Part shown: piece by piece, positions 7,645 through 15,586 of the stretch
How the letters are laid out: every line of letters starts with the position of its first letter
Numbering within the stretch: the stretch's first letter is position 1
Assembly: GCA_964351995.1 (NCBI GenBank)
Contig: CAYGQE010000001.1
Location: forward strand, 186,001 to 250,000
Length of the DNA stretch: 64,000 nucleotides
Source of the DNA: SZUA-35 sp964351995
GTDB taxonomy: Bacteria; Actinomycetota; Acidimicrobiia; Acidimicrobiales; SZUA-35
Direction: 5' to 3'
Notes under the pieces: model-generated
Told to the model about the DNA's origin: nothing
The model's input: only the letters and a program-made list of their open reading frames with translations
Database searches by the model: none
Translations under genes and position numbers: made by a program

Positions 7645-8886
7645 TCAGCGGAGCATCATGCGAGCGATGTGTTCGGCGATGTGGTCCATGTGATCTCGGG
7701 CCTCGACGACGTACGCGGGCTGATCGTTCTGCCTCGATGCGAGGCTGTCGTTGACCCAACCCACGGAGTAGATCGCCACTGAGTAGGCGGGCTCATCATC
7801 AGCGTCGAACACCAGCCCAACCGAGTTGATGCGTGAGCCCGTCGAGCACGACGGAGCGAAGCCGTTCTTCTGGGCAACGGTTGCGGCGACGGCACCGGTG
7901 GTGCCGTCGCCAACACCCCACCGCTGCGACGGCGTGACGTTGGTGAGCAGCTCGGTTGCAATCGCCTGGCTCTCGGGGGACAGCTCGCCGACGCCTGCGA
8001 CTGTCAGGTGCTCGATGAGCGCACCGGCTGTTGCCGCGCTCCAAGCGGTGCACCCCCAGCTGCGGGGATTGGCGCTGAGCTCCCAATTCTCGATGCCGAG
8101 CCGTGGGCCGTAGCTGTTCAGCAGGCCGCTGCTCCCACCCATCCCAGCGAGGATCGGCCCCACGTTGGCGTCGTCGGAGAAGCGGATCATGCCGTCGAGC
8201 TGCTCGAGCTCGGTCGCTGTCAGTGAACGACCGGTGTCTTGGGCTCGCAGCAGCATCGAACCCATCACGGCGAGCTTGAAGGTGGAGGCCGTGGTCATGA
8301 GCTCGGTCTCGTCGATGCCGTAGGTGCAGTCGTCGCCGAGATCGGTCACCGCGATCGTGACGTTCTGCTCCATACGGCTGACGTATTCGGCGAGGTAGGC
8401 GTCGAGCGGGGTGTTGCACTCTTCGAGGGCAGCAGCGTCATAGCGGCTGGGGGTGTTGGCGGCGATGGTGAGGTTCTCGGGCGAGTCGGTGAAGTTGAAC
8501 ACCACGTTGCTGATCGGGCGACCGTCGGCAATCTGTTGTTGCCACCAGGCAAAGCCGGCTGGGTCGGGGTCACGACCGAGGACGTTGCGGTAGAGCGCGG
8601 TGAGGATTGCCTCGTCGCCGGCGCCGAATCGTTCCGTGAACTCGGGCGAGTCGACGAAGAAGTCGGCGATGCGATCGAGGCTGAGGTCATCGTTGGCCCG
8701 ATGGTTCCAGTACGCCTCGCCTCCGAGTTCGGGGGCTCGGCCGAACACACCGAGGTAGAGACGGGCGATGCGGTCGTTGGTGGTCGAGCCGGAACGGTCG
8801 GCAGCTGCTGGTGAGGCGAGTGGCGTGAGGAGTGCGAACGCAAGCAGCGTGCCAAGAAGAGCTCGGCGGGCGAGGGGAGCGATCAC
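7645..8886 (-). CDS. Secreted DUF4214-class A beta-lactamase-like serine hydrolase
   Basis: 413 residues. A Sec signal peptide (residues 1-29, ALLTPLASPAAA) is followed by a DUF4214 unit (about 35-145; LYLGVFGRAPELGGEAYW, LYRNVLGRDPDPAGFAWW). A penicillin-binding/class A beta-lactamase fold follows, with STFK at 201-204 (SxxK nucleophile), SDD at 237-239 in place of SDN, and KNG near 344 in place of KTG. The variant motifs make true beta-lactamase activity uncertain; a peptidase or esterase role is equally possible. The GTG start is supported by TAGCGT seven bases upstream (leaderless). The fusion suggests the hydrolase is targeted to the cell surface. Confidence 0.82.
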   Translation of the reverse strand: MIAPLARRALLGTLLAFALLTPLASPAAADRSGSTTNDRIARLYLGVFGRAPELGGEAYWNHRANDDLSLDRIADFFVDSPEFTERFGAGDEAILTALYRNVLGRDPDPAGFAWWQQQIADGRPISNVVFNFTDSPENLTIAANTPSRYDAAALEECNTPLDAYLAEYVSRMEQNVTIAVTDLGDDCTYGIDETELMTTASTFKLAVMGSMLLRAQDTGRSLTATELEQLDGMIRFSDDANVGPILAGMGGSSGLLNSYGPRLGIENWELSANPRSWGCTAWSAATAGALIEHLTVAGVGELSPESQAIATELLTNVTPSQRWGVGDGTTGAVAATVAQKNGFAPSCSTGSRINSVGLVFDADDEPAYSVAIYSVGWVNDSLASRQNDQPAYVVEARDHMDHIAEHIARMMLR

Positions 8887-8893
8887 CGGGACA

Positions 8894-8918
8894 ACGCTAG
8901 AAGCGCCGTTTGGCGCTT
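8894..8918 (-). promoter_or_regulatory. Leaderless promoter with palindromic operator-like repeat
   Basis: TAGCGT on the minus strand (8894-8899) ends seven bases before the GTG at 8886. Directly upstream, where a -35 region would lie, AAGCGCC-GTTT-GGCGCTT (8901-8918) is a perfect inverted repeat that could bind a dimeric repressor. Confidence 0.4.
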
Positions 8919-9045
8919 CACGTCAAAGCCGGTGGGAGATCCAGAACATGAGGGCGAGCCTGCTCGGAAGTCCGGCGAACGCTTGGCGCGTGAGAAGCAC
9001 TTCGCTATCCAAGCACGAACGCGTGGGGCACGCTCGTAGGTTTTC

Positions 9046-9073
9046 GGCCAGCCACCATCGATGATGGCTGGCC
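9046..9073. terminator. 28-bp near-perfect palindrome downstream of the coiled-coil gene
   Basis: GGCCAGCCA (9046-9054) pairs with TGGCTGGCC (9065-9073) and the centre is itself nearly palindromic. It lies 12 bp after the stop of the minus-strand coiled-coil gene. No U run follows on either strand, so intrinsic termination is uncertain. Confidence 0.35.
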
Positions 9074-9084
9074 GCCACGATTGC

Positions 9085-9432
9085 CTATGCCGTTGCGGAG
9101 ACCCAGCCGATGATCAGGGCAGCGGTGGCGAATTGGCTGCCGATCGTGAGGCGGAGGTTGGTCGCCGCTTCAGATCTGATCTTGCCGAACTCGCCATGCA
9201 TCTCGCCGCGGAGCTGTGCGAACTCGCCACGGAGCTGTGCGAACTCACCACGGAGCTGGCTCATGTCACCGGTGAGCCGGGCGTCGAGCGCAGCAAGGTC
9301 TTCCTTCGTGGCCAGCTGGCTGTAGTCGATGGGTGGCATGGCTTGCATGGCAATCTCGGCGATTCGCTTGTTGTTGAACAGGCGCTCGAACTCCTGACGA
9401 AGGTCGAGGCGATCTTTTTCGTTGATGCTCAT
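9085..9432 (-). CDS. Small coiled-coil, C-terminally anchored membrane protein (family A, intact copy)
   Basis: 115 residues from MSINEKDRLDLRQEFERLF; GGAAG lies about ten bases upstream. The motif MPPIDYSQLATKEDL is followed by a heptad-type repeat in which QLRGEFA occurs three times (coiled coil), and by a C-terminal hydrophobic helix ATAALIIGWV. This topology suggests a tail-anchored oligomer. Three further copies of the same family, all degraded, are found at about 20378-20520, 21683-21892 and 23338-23382. The function is unknown. Confidence 0.7.
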   Translation of the reverse strand: MSINEKDRLDLRQEFERLFNNKRIAEIAMQAMPPIDYSQLATKEDLAALDARLTGDMSQLRGEFAQLRGEFAQLRGEMHGEFGKIRSEAATNLRLTIGSQFATAALIIGWVSATA

Positions 9433-9528
9433 GATGGGTGCTTCCGGTTGTTGTGGCAAGAGGGAGCACCTGCTCCGAGTCGTGATGACCTTACGCCAAG
9501 CCGTGTGACAGTCGTCCGGCTCGTCAGT

Positions 9529-10440
9529 TCAGCTGAGCTGGGGGACGATCTCGGTGTCGAACATCTCGTAGGCGGCCGTCCGTTCTTCGGGCGTGCCGCC
9601 GAGGGTGAAGTCGGGGATGATCACCTCGTCGAAGCCCAGCTCTGCGTATTGGCCGATCTGATCGATGATGTGTTCGACCGAGCCAGCGATGGAGCGTGGG
9701 CCCATGTCGCCGCCCTTGATCTTGGCAATCGTGTCGGCGTCTTCGGTCACGAAGAACAGGGCCTGCACCGAGGTGTGAAGCGAGGCGGGGTCGACACCGA
9801 CCTTTTCGCATGCCGTGGTGAAGGTCTCGCGTGCGCCGGCCGCCATCTCGGGGGCGCCCCAGGTGTTCCACTCCTGGGCGTGCCGGGCCGTGATGCGGCA
9901 CATACGAGCACCGCCGGTGCCGACCAGAATCGGTAGCTTGTCCTGGACGGGCTTGGGGTCACACGGTGCGTTGGTGAAGGTGTAGAAGTCGCCGTCGAAG
10001 TCGGTGTGGGCGTTGTCCAGGAGCGAGCGCACGATCTGGATCGACTCTTCGAAGCGGCTGACGCGAGCGCCGGGGGCTTCGAGTTCGATGCCGTAGGCGT
10101 GGTGTTCATTGATCTGCCAGCCAGCGCCGAGGCCGAGGGTGAAGCGGCCGTTCGAGACGTGATCGAGCGAGGCGGCCCGGTTTGCGAGCAGCGCAGGGTG
10201 GTGGACCGATGTCGGGGAGACGAGGGGCCCGATGCGGATGTTCTCCGTGACCGCAGCAACGGCGGGCAGTATCGCCCACGCCTCGTGGGTGTCGCCGGGG
10301 ACCAGTTCGGTGCTGCCCGAGTTGTTCATGTAGTGGTCGGCGAACCAGAAGCAGTGCCAGCCCAAGCCGTCGGCGAAGCGGGCGAGGTCGAGGATCTCGT
10401 CGACGGGGCGGAACGGAGCGGGCCAGGCAGAAAAGAGCAT
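9529..10440 (-). CDS. LLM-class F420/FMN-dependent oxidoreductase
   Basis: 303 residues of the luciferase-like monooxygenase family. Visible: an N-terminal barrel strand with RFADGLGWHCFWFADHYMNN, then ENIRIGPLVSPTSVHHPALLANRAASLDHVSNGRFTLGLGAGW, a signature of the F420-dependent branch, and ILVGTGGARMCRITARHAQEWNTWG near the middle. In actinomycetes such enzymes usually use F420H2 or FMN on unknown small substrates. The ATG at 10440 is supported by TACGGT six bases upstream; the long upstream extension is poor coding sequence. Divergent from a serine hydrolase gene. Confidence 0.9.
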   Translation of the reverse strand: MLFSAWPAPFRPVDEILDLARFADGLGWHCFWFADHYMNNSGSTELVPGDTHEAWAILPAVAAVTENIRIGPLVSPTSVHHPALLANRAASLDHVSNGRFTLGLGAGWQINEHHAYGIELEAPGARVSRFEESIQIVRSLLDNAHTDFDGDFYTFTNAPCDPKPVQDKLPILVGTGGARMCRITARHAQEWNTWGAPEMAAGARETFTTACEKVGVDPASLHTSVQALFFVTEDADTIAKIKGGDMGPRSIAGSVEHIIDQIGQYAELGFDEVIIPDFTLGGTPEERTAAYEMFDTEIVPQLS

Positions 10441-10446
10441 GAGCAA

Positions 10447-10452
10447 ACCGTA
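10447..10452 (-). promoter_or_regulatory. -10 box of leaderless promoter for LLM oxidoreductase
   Basis: TACGGT on the minus strand ends six bases before the ATG at 10440, and there is no ribosome-binding site in between. Confidence 0.45.
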
Positions 10453-10558
10453 GTGGTCGGCTCGGCTTCGAACGAACGAGTGCTCTGAGCTCGCACTAGC
10501 GTGCGCGGAGATAGCCCATCGTTTCACACCGATCATTCGCAGCTCAGGGGGAAACACC

Positions 10559-11794
10559 ATGAACGACGTCAGCATCGAGACACCGAAGGGCAAGGTGGAG
10601 GGCCGAGTCGACGATGCGTTCGAGGGGGTCCGGGACGCCTTCGTTGCGAACTTCGCCGAGCGGGGCGAGGTGGGCGCGTCAGTGTCGTTGTCGGTCGAGG
10701 GCGAGACCGTGGTCGATCTGTGGGGCGGACAGATGGATCTCGAGGGCTCGCAGCCTTGGACCGAGGACACCGTGTCGCTCGTGTATTCCATCACCAAGGC
10801 GGCCACGGCGCTGTGTGCGCACCTGCTGATCGAGCGGGGCGAACTCGATCTCCACGGGCTGGTGACTGACTATTGGCCCGAGTTCGGCCAAGCCGGCAAG
10901 GAGAGCGCCACGGTGGCGATGATGCTGACCCACTCGGTTGGCCTGCCCGCCTTCAAAGAGACCGTGGAGGGTGCCGGGATCTACGACTGGGACTACGTCT
11001 GTGATCTGTTGGCCCGCCAGGAGCCGTTCTGGGAGCCGGGCACCCGCAACGGCTACCACATGCTCAGCTTCGGCTGGACCGTCGGCGAGCTCGTGCGACG
11101 TGTGTCGGGCAAGTCGCTCGGTGCGTTCTTCCGTGACGAGTTCGCCGAGCCCCTCGGCCTCGACTTCTGGATCGGCTTGCCCGAGGAGATCGAGCCACGG
11201 GTGTCGCACATGCGGCGGTATGTGCCGGGGCCGGACTTCGTGATGACCGAGTTCACGAATGCGCTGTTGAACGAGCCAGAGTCGATCTCGGCGCTTTCGC
11301 TGACGAACCTCGGTGACCACGCGCTCACCTCGCCCGATTCGCGTGCCGCCCACGCCGCCGAGCTCGGTGGCGGTGGTGGGATCTCCAATGCTCGCAGCCT
11401 GGTGAAGCTGTTCACGCCGCTGGCGAATGGTGGCGGCGACTTCTTCTCGCCCGACTCGATCCGGCGGATGTCGCGCACCGCGGTTGCCACCCAGCGCGAC
11501 GCCACGCTGCTCATCCCGTCCCGCTTCGCGTACGGCTTCATGAAGACGATGGACAACCGAGGTCGGGCGCACGGCGATGCCGACTCAGTGGTGATGGGCG
11601 ACGCCGCGTTCGGTCACGTCGGCGCCGGCGGCCACCTGGCCTTCGCCGACCCCGACTGTCGCCTTGCGTTTGGCTACACGATGAACCAGATGGGTCAGGG
11701 TCTGCTGCTCAACCCCCGAGGCCAGGCCGTGGTCGATGCCGCCTACACCTCCCTCGGCTACCGCACGAACGAGCCCGGCTACTGGACTCACTGA
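10559..11794 (+). CDS. Serine hydrolase, class C beta-lactamase/esterase family
   Basis: 411 residues, no signal peptide. SITK (SxxK nucleophile) lies near residue 80, a NGYHM tyrosine motif near 165 stands in for the YxN/YAN element, and a late GHVGAGG corresponds to the HxG/KTG strand. This pattern is typical of family VIII esterases and related cytoplasmic beta-lactamase-fold hydrolases. AGGGGGA precedes the ATG by six bases. Divergently placed from the LLM oxidoreductase, so the two may share a regulatory region and act in the same degradative step; this is only an inference. Confidence 0.88.
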   Translation: MNDVSIETPKGKVEGRVDDAFEGVRDAFVANFAERGEVGASVSLSVEGETVVDLWGGQMDLEGSQPWTEDTVSLVYSITKAATALCAHLLIERGELDLHGLVTDYWPEFGQAGKESATVAMMLTHSVGLPAFKETVEGAGIYDWDYVCDLLARQEPFWEPGTRNGYHMLSFGWTVGELVRRVSGKSLGAFFRDEFAEPLGLDFWIGLPEEIEPRVSHMRRYVPGPDFVMTEFTNALLNEPESISALSLTNLGDHALTSPDSRAAHAAELGGGGGISNARSLVKLFTPLANGGGDFFSPDSIRRMSRTAVATQRDATLLIPSRFAYGFMKTMDNRGRAHGDADSVVMGDAAFGHVGAGGHLAFADPDCRLAFGYTMNQMGQGLLLNPRGQAVVDAAYTSLGYRTNEPGYWTH

Positions 11795-11899
11795 GATCGC
11801 TTCATTGGCGGCCGGGCCGATGGAGCTGTCAGGGTGCGTGGAGGTCGACGGAACCGCAATCGGGTGATGGTGAGTCGGTCGTGCGACAATGCCGGGCCT

Positions 11900-14608
11900 A
11901 TGACCGAATTGCCATCGGGGACGGTCACGCTCCTGGTCACCGACATCGAGAACAGCACCGGTCATTGGGAGGACGCCCCGGCCGAGATGCGTGAGGCGCT
12001 GGAGGCGCACGATCGCATCGTGGGCGACACCATCGTTGCCCACGACGGCTTGGTCGTGCAGCACTCCGGCGACGGCTACTGGGGAGTCTTCACCTCGGCG
12101 CCTCGCGCTGCCGCTGCCGCAGTGGCGATCCAGCGTGAGATCCAATCGCAACCAGATGAGATCCGCCGTCGCTTGAAGATCCGGGTGGGCATGCACACCG
12201 GAAACGCGTCGCCGGCAGGCATGCGGTACTACGGAAGTACCGCGAACCGGGTGGCTCGTGTCGCCGACCTGGCGAACGGAGATCAGATCGTCTGCTCGGC
12301 CGCCACCGCCGCTCTGCTGGCCGACGTCGAACTCCGCAGCGAGGGGCTCCACGAGCTGCGCAACATCGGGGTCGACGAGATCTATCTGCTCACCCACGAT
12401 GATGTGGTCACCGACCCCCGGCCGTTGCGTCGACCCGTGCTCAAACCGAACCTGCCGGCTGTTCACTCGTCGCTGATCGGCCGTGAACATGACGTCGAGC
12501 GGGTGATGGGCTGGCTCGACGCCGGCCAGTCGCTGGTGACGCTCGCCGGGCCTGGCGGTGTCGGCAAGACGAGGCTGGCGATCGAGTTGGGCGAACGCTG
12601 GTCGAGTGTCACCAGCTCGCCGGCCGTGTTCGCCGGTCTGGCTTCGGTGCGCGACGGGAGCGACGTCTTGGCCGCCATTGCCGACGTGCTCGGCGCCCGC
12701 CAGCAGCCGGGGATGGATCTGCTCGAGTCGATCGTCGACTTCGTGCTCGATCGGACTCTGCTGCTCATCGTCGACAACTGCGAGCATCTGCTCGATGCCG
12801 CTCGGTCTGTGGTGAGACGGCTGATCGACGTCCCCGGTGTGACGATCGTTGCCACCAGTCGAGCAGCGCTCGACGTCGACGGGGAGCGGCTCGTTCGGGT
12901 CGAACCGCTCGATCTCGCGAACCACGCGGTCGAGCTGTTCGTGGATCGGGCGCAGCGGTATGACTCGACCTTCGAGTTGGGCCCGGGCGACGACACCCAC
13001 ATCAGCGACGTGGTGACGCGGCTCGAAGGTCTGCCACTGGCGATCGAGCTGGCAGCGGCTCGAGTGCGCGTGCTGTCGCCGAAGGAGCTGTCCGCCGAGC
13101 TGGCCCGGTCGCTCGATGTACTCGGGGCAGACGAGGACCCGTCGAAGCGCACCACACTTCGCAGCACGGTCGCCTGGTCGCATCAGTTGCTCGATCCCGT
13201 CGAGGCGGCGGTGTTCGAGCGCATGTCGGTGTTCGCCGGCGGCGCCACCATGGATGCCATTCGCACCGTGTGTGCCGACGGGGATCTCGTCGAGCCGGCT
13301 GCGGTCGACGCTGCGGTGTTGGGTCTGGTCGATCAATCGATGGTGATCGGATGGACCGACCGGGGTCGGCGCCGCTTCCGCACGCTCGAGACCATGCGGC
13401 AGTTCGGCGAACGTCGCTTGCGCGACGCCGGTGTGTTGAGCGATGTCCAGGCTCGGCATGCCCAGTACTACCTCGATCTCGCCGCCACCGAGAACGACCG
13501 CCTGTTCTCCGACGCCGAACGTGAGGCCTGGCAGTCAGTGGATGCCGAGTGGGACAACCTGCGAGTCGCGTTCGACACGTTGCGCAGAACCGGCGAGATC
13601 GACCGAGCGGCGTCGTTGGTGTCGAGCCTCGTCTACCACGCCACGTTCGCCATGCGGCTGGAGCTGTTCTCGTGGGCCGACGAGTTGCGGACCATGCCCG
13701 GCGCGGCGGAGCGCGTCAGCTACGGCGACCTCTGCGGGGCTGCTGCCCTCGGCGCGTACTTCACCGTGAGTGGGAAGACCGATGCGCTTGCGGCCGAGGG
13801 CCTTGCCGCCGATCCTCCCGACCCGCAAGGTTGGTGCCGAGTGGCGCTCGCCGCCGTTTCTCTGAACAACACCCTTTCGCCCGAGCGTTCCGACGAGATG
13901 ACTCGGTCCTGGCTCGAGTCCGGACCGACGACGGTGGGTGCTCGGTTGTGGGCCAACGCCGTGCGTGCCTTCCATCTGTGTTCTCACGAGTTCGATCCGG
14001 TCGCAGCGAAGCCTCACGCCGATGAGGTGCTGCGCATCGCCAGGGAGACCGGCAGTGTGTCGGCCCAGGCGTTGGCGGGGTGGGCCCACGGCATGGTCAT
14101 GTCGTTCGGCAATCTCGAAGGGGCGATCTCGGTGTGGAACGACGCTCGCGAGGGGCCGCGATCGATGCCAGACGACCATCTGCTCGATCACCTGCTCGTC
14201 GGCCTCGTGCTGCACTTCACCGTCGAGCATCACGGAATCGTCGAAGCGTTGCGGAATTGCCACAGTGCGTTGCGCAGCGCTGTCGACAGCCATTACTACG
14301 CCGGGGCCAGCCACCTGTTCGGGGTGACCGCGATCGCGCTGTGCCGGGGTGGCGAGCCCAAGACGGGTGCCAAGCTGGTCGGTGCGATGGAAGCAAACGG
14401 CCACTTCCCTCGGGCCAATGCCCGCCAGGCGCTGGTCGAGGCGCTCGGTGAGCGGGCCGAGCGCTACAAGCTCCAGGGCACGATGTTGACGACCACCCAG
14501 GCTGCCCGCGTTGCGCTCGATGCGCTCTCCAGCGCGATCGAACGGCTCGGCGACGACCCGGTGCTCGGCCAGTTCGACACTGGCCAGCCAACCCCCGTCG
14601 CCGAGTAG
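11900..14608 (+). CDS. Adenylate/guanylate cyclase-STAND ATPase-TPR regulator
   Basis: 902 residues. A class III cyclase domain (about 1-170) begins TVTLLVTDIENSTGHWE with the first metal Asp, has HSGDGYWGVF with the second, and ends with a variant ANRVARVADLANGDQ transition-state segment. An AP-ATPase/NB-ARC-like module follows: Walker A GPGGVGKT near 216, Walker B LLLIVDNCEH near 290, TSRAAL sensor and GLPLAIELAAARV. TPR-like helices fill the rest. No DNA-binding domain is seen. Residues that specify the purine differ from canonical cyclases, so activity is uncertain. The stop is nine bases from the next gene, suggesting one operon with the catalase-like protein. Confidence 0.85.
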   Translation: MTELPSGTVTLLVTDIENSTGHWEDAPAEMREALEAHDRIVGDTIVAHDGLVVQHSGDGYWGVFTSAPRAAAAAVAIQREIQSQPDEIRRRLKIRVGMHTGNASPAGMRYYGSTANRVARVADLANGDQIVCSAATAALLADVELRSEGLHELRNIGVDEIYLLTHDDVVTDPRPLRRPVLKPNLPAVHSSLIGREHDVERVMGWLDAGQSLVTLAGPGGVGKTRLAIELGERWSSVTSSPAVFAGLASVRDGSDVLAAIADVLGARQQPGMDLLESIVDFVLDRTLLLIVDNCEHLLDAARSVVRRLIDVPGVTIVATSRAALDVDGERLVRVEPLDLANHAVELFVDRAQRYDSTFELGPGDDTHISDVVTRLEGLPLAIELAAARVRVLSPKELSAELARSLDVLGADEDPSKRTTLRSTVAWSHQLLDPVEAAVFERMSVFAGGATMDAIRTVCADGDLVEPAAVDAAVLGLVDQSMVIGWTDRGRRRFRTLETMRQFGERRLRDAGVLSDVQARHAQYYLDLAATENDRLFSDAEREAWQSVDAEWDNLRVAFDTLRRTGEIDRAASLVSSLVYHATFAMRLELFSWADELRTMPGAAERVSYGDLCGAAALGAYFTVSGKTDALAAEGLAADPPDPQGWCRVALAAVSLNNTLSPERSDEMTRSWLESGPTTVGARLWANAVRAFHLCSHEFDPVAAKPHADEVLRIARETGSVSAQALAGWAHGMVMSFGNLEGAISVWNDAREGPRSMPDDHLLDHLLVGLVLHFTVEHHGIVEALRNCHSALRSAVDSHYYAGASHLFGVTAIALCRGGEPKTGAKLVGAMEANGHFPRANARQALVEALGERAERYKLQGTMLTTTQAARVALDALSSAIERLGDDPVLGQFDTGQPTPVAE

Positions 14609-14617
14609 GGGCTAGTC

Positions 14618-15586
14618 GTGGGCTCATCAGCGATCGAGCGGCGCGAACCCGACGGCTACGTCGGTTGGTCGGCCAAGGCCAAGGGCGAGTGGTTGTGGTC
14701 TCGGCTGATCCTGGCCACCGCTCATGAGCGAACCGCGCTGCCACCGCTCGCCCTTCCCTTCCGCACGGCGCCGTTGACCGAGGCCGGCATCGTGCTCCGG
14801 CGGGGCGAGCTCGAGAAGGCGTTGACCCGGACCTCCGACCTGATGGAGCCCGGTCGGCCGAAGCTGATCCACGCTCGCGGCGCCGTGGCCCGCGTCGAAC
14901 TCGTGCCGCACGCCGACTCGCCCTTCACTGGTCTGTTGGCTGCTGGCTCGGGGCCGGGCGACGCCGGGGGAGCGCACGGGCTGCTGCGGGTCTCGCTCGT
15001 TGCTCGGGTCTTCGGTGACGCTGCCTACACCCCCGCCATCGCGCTCAAGTTGCTGGTCGACGGTGAGCCGTCGGCCGACGTCTTGGCCATGAACCACACC
15101 GTGGGCCAGGGGCGAGACTTCAACCCCTTCGCCAACTCGATGACCAACGATCTCTCCGACACGCACGGCGAGCTCCGCCCGGCCCAGCGGTTGATGTCGG
15201 TGCTCTTCGCCCGCATCTCTCATCAGCCCCGTCGCATGGTCAGCGATCATCTGGTCGCTCGCCGTGCCGACGGGTCGGCGGTGGAGCGGCCTCGGGGGCC
15301 AGAGCGTCTGGTGTTCCACGCCACCGACGCGGCGAAGAACGTGTTCCGGGATCGGGCCGGCGTCGACTTCCGGCTCGTGCTGGGTGAGCTCGAACCGGAG
15401 ACCGTGGTGTTCCACATCGACGGCGTGGTCGATGGTGAGACGGTGCCCGTCGGCGTCTTGAAGCTGCGGACGGCGTTCGTGTCCAGCGACGGCGGGGACC
15501 GCTTGTTCTTCCGGCACGTCCACGATCCGGCCGACCACAAGAAGTGGCGCACCGGCCAGCGCTGGTTACGGCCGGTCAGAAACTGA
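14618..15586 (+). CDS. Catalase-superfamily-like haem protein (putative)
   Basis: 322 residues from GTG; AGGGG lies upstream and the start is coupled to the preceding regulator. Several segments fit the catalase-related fold: PKLIHARG (residues 81-88) matches the distal-His motif, LLRVSLVARVFGD follows the RFS strand, IALKLLVDG follows the aiK strand, and the end VPVGVLKLRTAF...LFFRHVHDPADHKKW matches the P-V-A-x-L and W-H-x2-H-R tail of catalase-related proteins. A proximal Tyr motif (RxFxY) is not found, so haem ligation is unproven. The 3' end overlaps by 11 bp the convergent lipase-lipoxygenase gene, which suggests a fatty-acid hydroperoxide substrate. Family assignment is tentative. Confidence 0.5.
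   Translation: MGSSAIERREPDGYVGWSAKAKGEWLWSRLILATAHERTALPPLALPFRTAPLTEAGIVLRRGELEKALTRTSDLMEPGRPKLIHARGAVARVELVPHADSPFTGLLAAGSGPGDAGGAHGLLRVSLVARVFGDAAYTPAIALKLLVDGEPSADVLAMNHTVGQGRDFNPFANSMTNDLSDTHGELRPAQRLMSVLFARISHQPRRMVSDHLVARRADGSAVERPRGPERLVFHATDAAKNVFRDRAGVDFRLVLGELEPETVVFHIDGVVDGETVPVGVLKLRTAFVSSDGGDRLFFRHVHDPADHKKWRTGQRWLRPVRN

Noticed and set aside
11585..13459. A 624-codon antisense frame across the cyclase-STAND gene.
   Set aside because: No domain, no start signal; explained by G+C-rich third positions of the real gene.
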